Assembly (NCBI GenBank): GCA_003242085.1
Contig: QBML01000001.1
Span: 186,001 to 250,000 of the forward strand
DNA: 64,000 bases
Direction of reading: 5' to 3'
DNA from: Pseudanabaena frigida
Lineage (GTDB): Bacteria > Cyanobacteriota > Cyanobacteriia > Pseudanabaenales > Pseudanabaenaceae
Positions 55,164-64,000 of the stretch are shown here, in pieces. A program made the translations under genes and the position numbers. The notes below the pieces were generated by a model that saw only the letters and a list, made by a program, of their open reading frames with translations, had not been told where the DNA came from and did no database searches. Within the stretch, counting starts at the first letter, position 1; each line of letters opens with the position of its first letter.

Positions 55164-56085
55164 TAATATCAATTAGCTCTTGTTTAACTTCTTCTGCACG
55201 CTCATTTTCAATTTGACAAGTACCTGCATTGGCGTGTCCGCCGCCTTCGTATCTCAACATCAGCTCACCAATATTAATTGGACAAGTGCGATTAATGACC
55301 GACTTACCAACAGCAAACACAGAGTTTTGCTGTTGTCTTCCCCACATCATATGTATAGAAATATTACACTCAGGGTACAGCGCATATACCATAAAGCGGT
55401 TACCAGCATAGATTGTTGATTCATTCTGCAAATTAACTATGACCAACTTGTCATGGACTTCTGCACAATGTTGAATCTGCTTTTTAAAGATTTCTTGCTG
55501 AACAAAATAAAGTTCTACCCGTTCCTTAATATTCGGAAGTTCCATAATTTCTTCAATGGTCATATTCCGACAAGCTTCTACTAGCTCCATCATCAATGCA
55601 TAGTTAGAAATCGTAAACTCACGGAATCTCCCTAGTCCTGTGCGTGAATCCATCAGAAAACTCAACAATACCCATCCTTTAGGGTGGAGAATATCCTCAA
55701 GATCGAACTGGGCAGAATCACATTTATCCACAGCTTGCATCATCGCTTGCGAAATCTGGGGAAACTTTAATTTGCCACCATAATAGTTATAAACAACTCT
55801 CGCTGCGGATGGGCATTCACCTTCAATAATATGATTCTCAGGTGTATCGTAGATTCTCATGGTTTCGCTCATATGATGATCGAAAATTAAATGAGCACCC
55901 TCGATATATGGCAAGTTAGTCAAAATATCGCGTTCGCAAACCTCTACCTTACCGTCTTGTACATCTTTAGGATGAACAAATAAGATCTCGTCGATCATAT
56001 TTAGCTCCTTAAGCAGAACGGCACTGACAACACCGTCAAAATCACTACGAGTAATTAGTCGATATTTTTTTGTTGCGGCTGACAT
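55123..56085 (-). CDS. DHH-family phosphoesterase
   Basis: 320 residues. The motifs are RSDFDGVVSAVLL, HLIFDHHMSE (DHH), VDKCDSAQF and a C-terminal DHHA1 region with GGGHANAGTCQIE. This matches the exopolyphosphatase-related/nanoRNase group; the exact substrate (pNpA, nanoRNA, c-di-AMP or polyphosphate) is open. The protein spans the domain fully. The gene starts at ATG 56085 and ends within rdgB on the other strand. Confidence 0.85.
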   Translation of the reverse strand: MSAATKKYRLITRSDFDGVVSAVLLKELNMIDEILFVHPKDVQDGKVEVCERDILTNLPYIEGAHLIFDHHMSETMRIYDTPENHIIEGECPSAARVVYNYYGGKLKFPQISQAMMQAVDKCDSAQFDLEDILHPKGWVLLSFLMDSRTGLGRFREFTISNYALMMELVEACRNMTIEEIMELPNIKERVELYFVQQEIFKKQIQHCAEVHDKLVIVNLQNESTIYAGNRFMVYALYPECNISIHMMWGRQQQNSVFAVGKSVINRTCPINIGELMLRYEGGGHANAGTCQIENERAEEVKQELIDIITRNNVQQPVTLI

Positions 56086-56363
56086 AATCTAATGCACCTG
56101 ATAATCATGTAAATATTATGGCTCTGAAAATAACTATAGCGCTTTGCGCTCTGACTAGGCTCGAATAATTTTAATAACATTTTTGGTGATACGGCACTTG
56201 CTGAGAAAAAATGTCCCGCCAAGTTTTATAGCTTCGACTGTACTCAGCTAACGTTGGTTAAGCGTAGCAATACACAAAGCTTGTCAAAGTGTCGGAGCCA
56301 CAGGTACTTTTACTTTAATTAATAGCAAGTCCCTATACAAAGTTTTGCACTTTCTCAAAGCCA

Positions 56364-56408
56364 AAAAAATTTGAAAGTGCTGCTTTGCAACACTTTCAAA
56401 TTTTTTTT
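56364..56408. repeat. palindrome, class B
   Basis: AAAAAAATTTGAAAGTG at 56364-56380 pairs with CACTTTCAAA and a T-run ending at 56408. A mismatch is followed by TGC paired with GCA. The right-hand CAACACTTT is shared with the copies at 4936 and 54439. Confidence 0.8.
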
Positions 56409-56494
56409 GTAATACATCAAGCCTAAACAAGCTGTGTTAAAAAATTGTTTTAGAGTATATATCAATGCAAGTTTTGCTCAGGACGTAAAACCCA

Positions 56495-56533
56495 AATAAA
56501 TAGAGGCGGTGCTTTGCACCGCCTCTATTTATT
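56495..56533. repeat. palindrome, class A (right end changed)
   Basis: Perfect 18-bp arms, 56495-56512 and 56516-56533, loop TTT. The inner part is GGCGGTGC. The left flank, with AATGCAAGTTTTGCTCAG and TAAAACCC, matches 40225-40257, but the right GGGTTTT is missing, replaced by GCTATAG. Confidence 0.85.
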
Positions 56534-56587
56534 GCTATAGAAATCAAGCTGCTAAATTCATCTGCTTATCTTCTGACACTTTAAGTT

Positions 56588-59500
56588 TTAAGCAGCAATT
56601 TTTTGTTGGAGGAATTGAGCAGTTCTCATAAACTCAAGTTCCAATTGTTGCAGAACTCCATCAACATCTTTAGACTTACCAGCATAATTATCAGTTTTAC
56701 AAACGCGGCTCAGTTCCTTGCAAATCACGACAAGTCTATCCGCACCTAAAGTACCACTTCCACCTCTAAGGGAATGATTCTCAAAACTAATTTTTTCAAA
56801 CTCTAATTGAACTAATGAATCTCGCATTTTAGCGATCGATCTTGTTGATTCAGCCAAATACGACTTAATGATTTCGGATAAAGCTTTTTTACTAATGCAT
56901 TGCTCTAGCATGGCCAGAGTAGAAGGATTAATTACTGAAAGCTCAGTAGCATAATTTTTATGTTGAAAATCAATATTGGGCGGAACAATCAACTCCTTAA
57001 TATCATCAGATCGAGCTTTTGTTGGTTCGATCAATCGATCTTTTGATACATCTAGATCTTCGGAGATCTGTCTACTACTGCGCTCTACTGGATTTTTAAT
57101 TAATTTTAGGCGATCGGAAACACGGTTTAAAGTAGTGATTAGTTCCTCAATTTCTAAAGGCTTAGTCAAATAATCATTCATTCCAGCAGATAAAGCAGTC
57201 TCACGAGATTCGCTAAAGGCATTAGCTGACAAACCGATAATCCAAGGGCTATGCTCCGATCGCTGTCTAATATGCTGGCAAGCCGTTAAACCATCCATAA
57301 TCGGCATTTGAATGTCCAAAAAGACTAGATCGTATGGTTGTCTCTCTAAAGCATTTATTGCCTCTAATCCATTGCCAACCACATCTCCTTGATACCCTAA
57401 ACGTTCTAGCATCAATAGAAAGATCTGCTGATTTACAGAGTTATCCTCAACAACTAAAATTTTAAAAGGATGCTTGCTAGCGAAGTTACTATCTACATTG
57501 AAAGATGGATATGAATTAGCCTTTTGCGTATCTGAACTTGTGAACAGTTCCAAAAACATTTTGTAAAGCTTTGATGAAGTAATTGGCTTTGTCAAATATC
57601 CAGAGAATTGAAGTCTCGGCGGAATATCTATACCTGCAATGGAAGTCATCAGAATAATCGGTAAATCAGGGAGTATCTCTTGAATTTTGCTAACAAATCC
57701 TACTATATCTATAGATAGTAGTTTACAATCAATTAAAATAGCATCAAAAGAGACTAATTCCAAATATTTTAGAGCTTCTACTTCAGTGCGTGTAAATTGA
57801 ATCACCATCCCCCACTCTTGCGAATACAGAAGGATAGCCCGTTGAGTTGTTTCGTTGTCATTGATAACGAGAATACACTTTTTATCTAGTTCAGGAGCGA
57901 TCGCTTGCGCTTCTGCTGCGATCGCTCGAGCACGAATGAAAAAGCTAAAAGTCGTTCCTTTACCAACTTCACTTACAACTTGAAGTTCCCCACCCATAAG
58001 CTTGCAAAGCTGCTTACAGATTGCTAATCCCAATCCTGTACCACCATATTGACGAGTGATCGAACTATCTGCTTGGCTAAAAGCTTTAAATAGCCTACTA
58101 ATCGCTTCAGGTGCAATACCGATACCAGTATCGCTCACTGTAAAATTTAATTGATATATATTTGAATCAGACTCCACCACAGTGGAATTTAACGTAACCA
58201 CAATTTCCCCTCTTTCAGTAAATTTGATCGCATTACTAATTAGATTTACTAAAACTTGTCTTAGGCGAGTAGAGTCGCCAATAATACGTTGAGGCACTTC
58301 TGTATCAATTAAGACTGATAGTTCTAAAAATTTTGCAGCAGTCTGAGATGACATCAAATAGAGCATCTCCTCAATACAGTTGCGTAAATCAAAGGGATGC
58401 TCTTCTAGCTCTATACTACCAGCCTCAATTTGAGAGAAATCAAGAATCTTATTAATCACCGATAGTAATACTTCTCCTCCTTGGCGAATGCCTGAGACAA
58501 ATTGTTGTTGTTGAGAAGAGAGCGATGTACTGCTTAAAAGTCCAGCCATCCCAATTACAGCATTCATCGGAGTGCGAATCTCGTGACTCATCGCTGCTAA
58601 AAACTCACTTTTGGCTTTATTTGAGGCTTCAGCTATTTTCGCAGCTGCCAGTTTTGCATCATTCTGCTTTTTTTCAGTGATATCTTCTACACTAACAACA
58701 AACTGAACAGGGTCGTTATTGATATCCCGCACTAGACTAACCCGACTAATTGCCTCAATTAGGTTCCCTTTTTTGTGAATATATTTTTTTTCTAAGATTG
58801 CACTTGATGATTCACCTGCAATCAATTTATTTAAGCAAGATATAGTCAGCTCGATAGAATCAGGATGAGTAATTTCCACAGCTTTTAATTGGAGTAGCTC
58901 CTCTGCAGAATAGCCGTATGTTTTGCAAATATCTTGATTAACAGTTAAGAACTTTCCTTCTAAATTGAGGGTTGCCATCCCCACAGGAGCATTATCAAAA
59001 GATATTCGGAGCAAGTCTTCACTGTGGCGTAGCTTCAGCTCACTATCCTGCAACTCAGTAACGCGTTGTTGTACTTTTTCTTCTAGAGAAGAGTTAAGCT
59101 TTTGCAGATTTTGATATAGTTCTGCTTGGTGGAGAGCGATCGCAAGTTGCACTGATAATTGTTGAAGTAGTCGCAAGTCTACATCTTCCCAATTACGGAC
59201 ATTCGAGCATTGATGTACGATTAATAGCCCCCAGAGAGATGAATCATTACGAGCTTTCGTATCATTAGAATATGGCAAAGATTCGGGTAAAAGAATTGGA
59301 ACTACTAGATTTGCCCTTACTTGAAACCGTTCCAATAGTTGAATATGACAAGAGCTTAAATTGGCATTATAAATATCGTTTGCAGCAAAAATTTTGCCTT
59401 CTCGGTAAGCACTACCTAAATTATCTCGAAAACAGGTATCAATAATATTGGCATGAATGCTTGCATCCCAAGGATGATCGACAGATTCAGCAACAATCGT

Positions 59501-60109
59501 GCCACTCATACTGGGATTGAATTTATAAATAACGGTGCGATCTGCATTCAAAAAAGTTTTGACATCTTGAACGATCGCCTCATAAATTTTATCTAGTTCT
59601 AAAGACTGCCTAACATGCTGTGCAATTTCGGAAATGAGAGCTTCTTGTTGCTGAGATCGCTCTAATTTCCGAAATAAGCTAATGCGCTCGAGAAGTCGAT
59701 GAATACTACTGCAGAATGAGACTGAATTAATCTCGTCTTTAATTAAATAATCTGCGGCTCCAAGTTTCATCGCTTTTGCAGCTAAGAGCCCATCTTTATA
59801 GCCAGTAAGCATAATTACTGGTAGTTTGGGATCGATAACGCCTTCGCTCATTATCTCCAAAAGCTTAAGCCCGTTACCGTCGCGCAAATCAAAATCAAGT
59901 ACGATTACATCAGGACTTTGCGATCGCCAAATATTTATACCTTCTTTGATACTGTCCGTCTCTAAAAACTGATAGTCATTAATTTTGTCAGATTGAATGT
60001 AGCGACGATAGATGGCGCGATCGCTTTCATTATCTTCCACAATCAAAACTTTTACTTGGCTGTGTAATAGTTGTGAATTATTGACATGACTATTTAAAGT
60101 GCTAGACAT
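56588..60109 (-). CDS. hybrid histidine kinase REC-GAF-PAS-HK-REC-REC-Hpt
   Basis: 1173 residues. Order: receiver (~18-130, D72), GAF (~160-335), PAS (~365-480), HisKA with H509 (MSHEIRTPMNAVIG), HATPase (~610-725, GGTGLGLAI), pseudo-receiver (~743-855, D794), receiver (~883-1000, D932 in FLDIQMP) and Hpt with H1112 (NHSLRGGSGTLGAD). All phospho-relay residues are present, so it can relay phosphate within itself. GAF and PAS suggest it senses a tetrapyrrole or small ligand; no chromophore Cys was found. No transmembrane segment, so it is cytosolic. No partner regulator is adjacent. Confidence 0.9.
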   Translation of the reverse strand: MSSTLNSHVNNSQLLHSQVKVLIVEDNESDRAIYRRYIQSDKINDYQFLETDSIKEGINIWRSQSPDVIVLDFDLRDGNGLKLLEIMSEGVIDPKLPVIMLTGYKDGLLAAKAMKLGAADYLIKDEINSVSFCSSIHRLLERISLFRKLERSQQQEALISEIAQHVRQSLELDKIYEAIVQDVKTFLNADRTVIYKFNPSMSGTIVAESVDHPWDASIHANIIDTCFRDNLGSAYREGKIFAANDIYNANLSSCHIQLLERFQVRANLVVPILLPESLPYSNDTKARNDSSLWGLLIVHQCSNVRNWEDVDLRLLQQLSVQLAIALHQAELYQNLQKLNSSLEEKVQQRVTELQDSELKLRHSEDLLRISFDNAPVGMATLNLEGKFLTVNQDICKTYGYSAEELLQLKAVEITHPDSIELTISCLNKLIAGESSSAILEKKYIHKKGNLIEAISRVSLVRDINNDPVQFVVSVEDITEKKQNDAKLAAAKIAEASNKAKSEFLAAMSHEIRTPMNAVIGMAGLLSSTSLSSQQQQFVSGIRQGGEVLLSVINKILDFSQIEAGSIELEEHPFDLRNCIEEMLYLMSSQTAAKFLELSVLIDTEVPQRIIGDSTRLRQVLVNLISNAIKFTERGEIVVTLNSTVVESDSNIYQLNFTVSDTGIGIAPEAISRLFKAFSQADSSITRQYGGTGLGLAICKQLCKLMGGELQVVSEVGKGTTFSFFIRARAIAAEAQAIAPELDKKCILVINDNETTQRAILLYSQEWGMVIQFTRTEVEALKYLELVSFDAILIDCKLLSIDIVGFVSKIQEILPDLPIILMTSIAGIDIPPRLQFSGYLTKPITSSKLYKMFLELFTSSDTQKANSYPSFNVDSNFASKHPFKILVVEDNSVNQQIFLLMLERLGYQGDVVGNGLEAINALERQPYDLVFLDIQMPIMDGLTACQHIRQRSEHSPWIIGLSANAFSESRETALSAGMNDYLTKPLEIEELITTLNRVSDRLKLIKNPVERSSRQISEDLDVSKDRLIEPTKARSDDIKELIVPPNIDFQHKNYATELSVINPSTLAMLEQCISKKALSEIIKSYLAESTRSIAKMRDSLVQLEFEKISFENHSLRGGSGTLGADRLVVICKELSRVCKTDNYAGKSKDVDGVLQQLELEFMRTAQFLQQKIAA

Positions 60110-60200
60110 TGACGGGTTTTAAGAACTGGATGTCCAATAAATTACATTATAAACACTTATCCTATGCATAGCCATCGCCACAATGCTTAGGACAAAACCA

Positions 60201-60248
60201 AAGCCAAGCTAAGAGAGACGATTCACATCGTCTCTCTTAGCTTGGCTT
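60201..60248. repeat. palindrome related to class A
   Basis: Perfect 21-bp arms, 60201-60221 and 60228-60248, loop TTCACA. The left flank ATAGCCATCGCCACAAT, then TTAGGACAAAACC, has the same TAGCC/TTAGGACA pattern as class A. It and the next one fill 60110-60419. Confidence 0.8.
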
Positions 60249-60268
60249 ATTAGCTAAACTGATAATCA

Positions 60269-60332
60269 GGACTCAAAACCTAAAATAGGGTTGCAGTCTA
60301 CCGAACCCTATTTTGAGTTTTGAGTTTGTCCT
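60269..60332. repeat. imperfect palindrome related to class A
   Basis: AGGACTCAAAACCTAAAATA pairs imperfectly with the arm ending GTTTGTCCT, and GGGTT pairs with AACCC around the loop. The right flank TAACATGTCTGGCAACTACAG resembles the class A right flank. Confidence 0.6.
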
Positions 60333-60419
60333 AACATGTCTGGCAACTACAGACTGTTTAGGCTTTATGTAGTGCAAGAAACTTTTTGAGAAAGCACAAA
60401 GCGCTGTAACAAATGCTTG

Positions 60420-60707
60420 TTAAGCCCAATCATCTTGTCCTTCATCTTGCGCCATATATACTTTACCGATCGCATGAATAGCTCTAGTTTTAGAAAATAG
60501 ACTCTCTTCAGTTAATTGCCAGTTATTCACGACTTTGATGAGATCGGACTGAATATCTCGCGCCCCAACAAATCCTTTATATCGAATTATTAGACGCGCG
60601 AGTTCAGCAAAATCGCGATTACTTGGCTTAGTCTGAGTCAACAATTCATTGAGTATTTGGCGATCTTTGGTGTACTGAGGATGTCTTTGATCTTTTGTTT
60701 CTGCCAT
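60420..60707 (-). CDS. DUF3288 family protein
   Basis: 95 residues from ATG 60707 (MAETKDQRHPQYTKDRQIL). The core (DFAELARLIIRYKGF, GARDIQSDLIKVV, SLFSKTRAIHA) follows the DUF3288 family, found in cyanobacteria and with unknown function. The alternative upstream start would lie in a hairpin, so the ATG is preferred. The gene follows the 387-residue gene on the same strand with a hairpin between. Confidence 0.8.
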   Translation of the reverse strand: MAETKDQRHPQYTKDRQILNELLTQTKPSNRDFAELARLIIRYKGFVGARDIQSDLIKVVNNWQLTEESLFSKTRAIHAIGKVYMAQDEGQDDWA

Positions 60708-60715
60708 AACTCGAA

Positions 60716-60748
60716 CACAAAAATCAGTGCTTTGCACTGATTTTGTTA
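60716..60748 (-). terminator. hairpin between the 387-aa gene and the DUF3288 gene
   Basis: AAAATCAGTGC at 60720-60730 pairs with GCACTGATTTT at 60734-60744, and flanking A/T runs extend it with one shift. It could partly end the upstream transcript, and it overlaps the stop of that gene (60746). Confidence 0.6.
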
Positions 60749-61909
60749 ATTCCTCAAAATAATTACTTCATCACCAGTTACTGGGCTACGAGCAATCAAA
60801 TGATTTTCGGCATCAGCAACTAATAATTTTTTGAAATTGAGCGATCGCGAGCGATTTTGCAAATCGGTTACTAATTGAGTTTGCTTACTAGGCTCTAATT
60901 GATACCATCCATCGCTAAGCGCTACAATCAAGCGCCCGCGCTTAAAGTTAGTCTGTACCGAACCAAGTAGAGATTCACCGTACTGATTTGCAACTTCCGA
61001 AACTTGAGTTTGAATTTTAGCGATCTGAATTTGCTCAGAAGTTAGAGGAGTATCACCACGTTCTGGCTTTACCAAATCGTTGACAGATGTTGGTGCCTTC
61101 TTTGAAATGTTGCTAACAGGAACTGGAGTTGCAGCTACTTTCTTAATGTTTTGACTATGAGCATGGGAAGGCTTCAGAATTAACAATAGTGAAAATAGAG
61201 TGACTAAAGCGATAGTCCCAGCACGCTTATCAAGAATGCGCTTAACTTCATCAGAAAGTGGAACCTGCACTGCAATACCGCTGATTGAGCGCCAAATTGG
61301 GGCAGTAGCCGTTACAGTCTTTTTCCAAGCATCGTTTTCCTGTAACTTTTCCCAAGAGTTGACCAAGGAAGGAGTAGAAGCTGCTTTAGCTGAAGCTTTT
61401 TGCCAAATATTTGTAGCGATCGGATCGAGCTTATCTACAGATAGCTGTAAAAATGCCAAAATCTTCGGGGTAACTTGCTCTTTGACAAATTTCCAAGCAA
61501 TTCCAAATTCCTGCTTGACCTGTGCTGCTAAAGGAGAGCTAGGTTCGGTTGATGCATTTAACAAAGCTGCTGCTTCACCAGTTGAATCTAGAGTTGTTTC
61601 GCTCTCTAAACTTTGTTGAAGTTTCGTTAAGGCAACAATCAAAGCAGCAATCGTCTTTGCAGATAGCACGCGACCAGTCTTTAAGGCTTTATCTAGATTT
61701 GGATTGGCTGGAGCTGCACTCGGCGTTTCGCCGTCAGTTGCAGACACATCCGATGAGGTTAACTTAGCTTGCAGGTTATGCAGTGCAGGAAGCAAACTTT
61801 TAACCAGCTTAAGTAATAACGCTTGCAACTGTGGCTGCGCCTTTACCCAAGCTTGCCCAACCTGCTTAGAAACGCCCTCAATTACCTCTTTAGTTTTGTT
61901 TTCTGTCAC
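60746..61909 (-). CDS. protein of unknown function with one membrane segment
   Basis: 387 residues. The N-terminal ~230 are helical and Ala/Leu/Ser/Thr-rich (QPQLQALLLKLVKSLLPALHN, AAALLNASTEPSSP), then one membrane helix (TIALVTLFSLLLIL), a Pro/Lys/Thr linker and a C-terminal domain with EVANQYGESLLGSVQTNF and GRLIVALSDGWYQL. Similar proteins occur in other cyanobacteria; I do not know a role. It is probably in the inner or thylakoid membrane. Confidence 0.7.
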   Translation of the reverse strand: MTENKTKEVIEGVSKQVGQAWVKAQPQLQALLLKLVKSLLPALHNLQAKLTSSDVSATDGETPSAAPANPNLDKALKTGRVLSAKTIAALIVALTKLQQSLESETTLDSTGEAAALLNASTEPSSPLAAQVKQEFGIAWKFVKEQVTPKILAFLQLSVDKLDPIATNIWQKASAKAASTPSLVNSWEKLQENDAWKKTVTATAPIWRSISGIAVQVPLSDEVKRILDKRAGTIALVTLFSLLLILKPSHAHSQNIKKVAATPVPVSNISKKAPTSVNDLVKPERGDTPLTSEQIQIAKIQTQVSEVANQYGESLLGSVQTNFKRGRLIVALSDGWYQLEPSKQTQLVTDLQNRSRSLNFKKLLVADAENHLIARSPVTGDEVIILRN

Positions 61910-62004
61910 ATCTGCCTCCTGTCACAATTCACATGATTGCCATGTAAAGTATCACAAATTTATGCAGTGAGGTTAACATATCTTGGCTGTTTCTCAGCAT
62001 ATCG

Positions 62005-62049
62005 CCTAGAAAGTAGAAACATTAGTAAGCACTGCTATTACTTTCTAGG
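62005..62049. repeat. palindrome with CCTAGAAAGTA arms
   Basis: CCTAGAAAGTA at 62005-62015 pairs with TACTTTCTAGG at 62039-62049. The arm core TAGAAAGTA is also at 24711 and 39419. It lies in the divergent spacer before the glycosyltransferase gene. Confidence 0.6.
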
Positions 62050-62159
62050 AACTGTATTGTGATAGATCCATAGTTGGTATAGTTAATTAAACTTAGTTAC
62101 TTAATACTTATCATTGCTTCTTTCATTTTCTCCTTAAACTCAAATATCACTTAAATACT

Positions 62160-63344
62160 ATGCGTATTCTCGCTCTAGCTTGGGAGTTTCCACCGCGTAT
62201 TATTGGAGGAATTTCTCGTCATGTAGCAGAGCTTTATCCTGAAGTTGTTAAGCGCGGGCATGAAGTATATCTAGTTACCGTTGCCGTTGAAGATCGACCA
62301 CTTGAAGAAGTTATCGATGGAATTCATTTGTATCGTATTCCAGTCGATCCCAACCATGATTTTTTTCAGTGGATTACGCAGATGAATGCAAATATGCTGA
62401 GCTTTGCACGATCTTTTTTGCCAGAAAATTCCATAGATTTAATCCATGCCCATGATTGGTTAGTTGAAGAAACCGCGATCGCCTTAACTGCTGAGTTTCA
62501 GATCCCCTTAGTAACCACCATTCATGCAACAGAATATGGTCGCTGTAATGGAATTCATAACGATACACAAAGATACATTCACCAAAAAGAAATTCGGCTG
62601 ACGCAAGCATCCCAAAGAGTAATTGTGTGTTCTGAGTATATGCGCGACGAGTTAAAGCGTGCGCTTGATTGCTCCCCAGAAAAAACTGATGTGGTTTATA
62701 ACGGTCTGAGTGGAGAGCGCTGGCAAAAAATCACTAACGCACATCAACTGGAATGCGATCGTGCAGCCCTACGTGAAAAATATGCATCGTATGAAGAGTA
62801 CATTATTTATTACGTAGGTCGCATCACTTACGAAAAGGGCATTTATGTATTACTAAATGCTATGCCCAAAGTACTCGCCGCCATGAACGATCGGGTACGT
62901 CTTGTGATTATCGGTACTGGTGACGCTTATTCAATCTTGTTACAACGCCAAGCTTGGGACTTAGGGATTTATCACAAGGTTCTATTTACGGGATTCATGG
63001 CAGATGATGAATTTTGGAGATTCCAGACGATCTCAAGCTGTGCCGTCTTTCCGAGTTTATACGAACCCTTTGGAATTGTCGCCCTCGAAAGCTTTGCTGC
63101 AAAAGTCCCTCTTGTTGTTTCAGATACAGGAGGTTTACCCGAAGTTGTGCGCCACGGAATCACAGGAATAGTCACTCAAGTTAATAACTCTGACTCATTA
63201 GCAGCAGGAATTATTGAGATTTTATGCAATCAGGAGTACGCCCAAGGTTTGGTGAGCAATGCTCAATCTGAATTAAAAGAGCGCTTTGCATGGGATCGAC
63301 TCGCAGAACAAACTGAAGCGACCTTTTTAAAACTTAGGAAATAG
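62160..63344 (+). CDS. GT4-family glycosyltransferase
   Basis: 394 residues with GT-B fold. N-terminal acceptor domain with WEFPPRIIGGISRHVAEL and LIHAHDWLV; C-terminal domain with YVGRITYEKGIYVLLNAM and the EX7E element EPFGIVALESF, then VSDTGGLPEVV. Retaining transfer from a nucleotide sugar is expected; GlgA-like glycogen synthase or a polysaccharide or glycolipid enzyme are all possible. ATG 62160 opens the protein at MRILALAWEFPP. The 3' end overlaps a small minus-strand gene by 11 bp. Confidence 0.85.
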   Translation: MRILALAWEFPPRIIGGISRHVAELYPEVVKRGHEVYLVTVAVEDRPLEEVIDGIHLYRIPVDPNHDFFQWITQMNANMLSFARSFLPENSIDLIHAHDWLVEETAIALTAEFQIPLVTTIHATEYGRCNGIHNDTQRYIHQKEIRLTQASQRVIVCSEYMRDELKRALDCSPEKTDVVYNGLSGERWQKITNAHQLECDRAALREKYASYEEYIIYYVGRITYEKGIYVLLNAMPKVLAAMNDRVRLVIIGTGDAYSILLQRQAWDLGIYHKVLFTGFMADDEFWRFQTISSCAVFPSLYEPFGIVALESFAAKVPLVVSDTGGLPEVVRHGITGIVTQVNNSDSLAAGIIEILCNQEYAQGLVSNAQSELKERFAWDRLAEQTEATFLKLRK

Positions 63345-63531
63345 AAAGTAGGATGTGCTTTCCTTCAAATACATGGCTTTTAACTTGTGAGGGATTGCGT
63401 AATACCGCTGGAGATGGCAAGAAAGATAAAAGCACAGTCAACAGAGTGATCGACACCATACTACCAATAAAAAACTTGGCAAACCATAATTCGCTGGAAT
63501 CAGGTTTGGGGTTTAAATTGTGAGACGACAT
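63334..63531 (-). CDS. small membrane protein, hypothetical
   Basis: 65 residues with a polar N-terminus (MSSHNLNPKPDSSELWFAK), one helix (FIGSMVSITLLTVLLSFLP) and a polar tail. It has AAG-rich sequence before ATG 63531. It converges with and overlaps the glycosyltransferase gene by 11 bp. No family is recognised; the length and topology make it credible, and it may be a small subunit or regulator. Confidence 0.5.
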   Translation of the reverse strand: MSSHNLNPKPDSSELWFAKFFIGSMVSITLLTVLLSFLPSPAVLRNPSQVKSHVFEGKHILLSIS

Positions 63532-63582
63532 AATAATGTTCTTACTTGAAAGGTTAATTGAAGATACGTAATTACAGACGAA

Positions 63583-63987
63583 TTAATTTACAAAAGGAGT
63601 CCCCCAAATAGACCAATTCTCCTTATTGAACGGGGATCGCCATTTTTCGATGAGGTTTCGTTCTAGCTGCTGTCGGGGGCGAGTTGCTAAAGGAGCATCC
63701 CACCAAAAAGTCATGATAACTTGAGTCGTTAGACTATGAGTGTTGTGAAGTTCTCGGTAGCGAAGAATATATCTCTTACAGTCATGAACACCTTTCCATC
63801 TTTTACTAGAACGGCATGTTTCACCTATGTACAATAGCACGGGTGAATGTAAAGAAGCATCTAAATCGACAACGAAGTATACACAAGCATCTCCGCGATC
63901 GGCACTTGGCAAGCGATAGAATTCCGCAGGTTGAATCGGCAGTTTAAAGGGATCAATTGCATGGGGATTGCAATGATTAGATGGCAT
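63583..63987 (-). CDS. GIY-YIG family nuclease-like protein
   Basis: 134 residues. The GIY-YIG pattern is seen as DACVYFVVD, then LLYIGETCRSSKRWKG (YIG and the Arg helix) and a later Glu in LERNLIEKW with NKENW. The family cuts DNA or acts in repair and mobile elements; this stand-alone form is common in cyanobacteria and of unknown role. The first motif varies (ACVYF for GIY), yet the catalytic Tyr, Arg and Glu appear kept. ATG 63987 lies close to the window edge. Confidence 0.75.
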   Translation of the reverse strand: MPSNHCNPHAIDPFKLPIQPAEFYRLPSADRGDACVYFVVDLDASLHSPVLLYIGETCRSSKRWKGVHDCKRYILRYRELHNTHSLTTQVIMTFWWDAPLATRPRQQLERNLIEKWRSPFNKENWSIWGTPFVN

Positions 63988-64000
63988 GTCAAATAGAGAG

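Larger units (their letters stand above)
56086..56587. other. 502-bp spacer with palindromes
   Basis: The spacer between the DHH gene and the hybrid kinase gene. It holds a class C repeat (56230-56299), a class B palindrome (56364-56408) and a class A palindrome (56495-56533), plus GCGCTTTGCGCT near 56140. I see no gene in it. Confidence 0.6.

Overview
The window is cyanobacterial chromosome. The octamer GCGATCGC (HIP1) is scattered through genes and spacers. The gene set includes a phycobilisome-degradation-type HEAT protein, a CruA-type lycopene cyclase, an SLH/OprB iron porin, a GUN4-domain protein and several families found mainly in cyanobacteria (DUF1830, DUF3119, DUF3288). A Pseudanabaena-like genome is my guess from overall style and cannot be proven here. 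There is no rRNA, recognisable tRNA, CRISPR array, insertion sequence or phage block.

Layout. 1-5 kb: the 3' end of a solute-binding protein overlapping a J-domain/TPR protein, a receiver plus degenerate GGDEF protein, and two ABC ATPases without permeases around an unknown gene. 6-9.5 kb: a NACHT NTPase and a ROK glucokinase. 9.6-18 kb: housekeeping genes rel, an RsbW-like kinase, mrdA, ilvC and cruA. 18-20 kb: a coupled AAA ATPase/DUF4276 pair that looks like an antiphage or conflict module. 20-25.8 kb: M16 peptidase, TPR protein, a frameshifted Uma2 gene, an rRNA methyltransferase, a Fur-family regulator and an SRPBCC protein. 26-28.5 kb: mreBCD. 28.5-38.8 kb: Pi transporter, rpe, a stand-alone HsdR-N nuclease-like gene, mscS broken by a nonsense codon, mscL, a dihydroorotase homologue lacking its metal ligands, and hom. 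38.9-45.2 kb: small cyanobacterial families, an FGGY kinase, nblB-like gene and porin. 45.9-64 kb: an RNase II/R homologue lacking its acidic cluster, a ClC channel, GUN4 and Hpt proteins, DUF3352, rdgB, a DHH protein, a seven-domain hybrid kinase, two unknown cyanobacterial genes, a GT4 glycosyltransferase and a GIY-YIG protein.

Most genes are single units with their own start signals. Clear shared units are mreBCD, the ATPase/DUF4276 pair and perhaps the small gene with nblB and the GUN4/Hpt genes. Cell elongation is covered by mrdA and mreBCD, though these are separated. Turgor response is covered by mscL and the broken mscS.

The most striking non-coding feature is a dense set of long, near-perfect palindromes in the spacers. 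One class (4817, 31075, 33613, 38841, 40251, 56495) has conserved outer sequence (AAAACCC / GGGTTTT, often TATGTCC and TATAGC) and a conserved GGCGGCGC next to a 3-nt loop, but the middle of each arm differs from copy to copy while pairing is kept. A second class (4936, 54439, 56364) has its own conserved core and right flank. Many other hairpins overlap stop codons and probably act as terminators. These palindromes, the ATPase/DUF4276 pair and the several 'family fold without active site' proteins are the best candidates for new biology.
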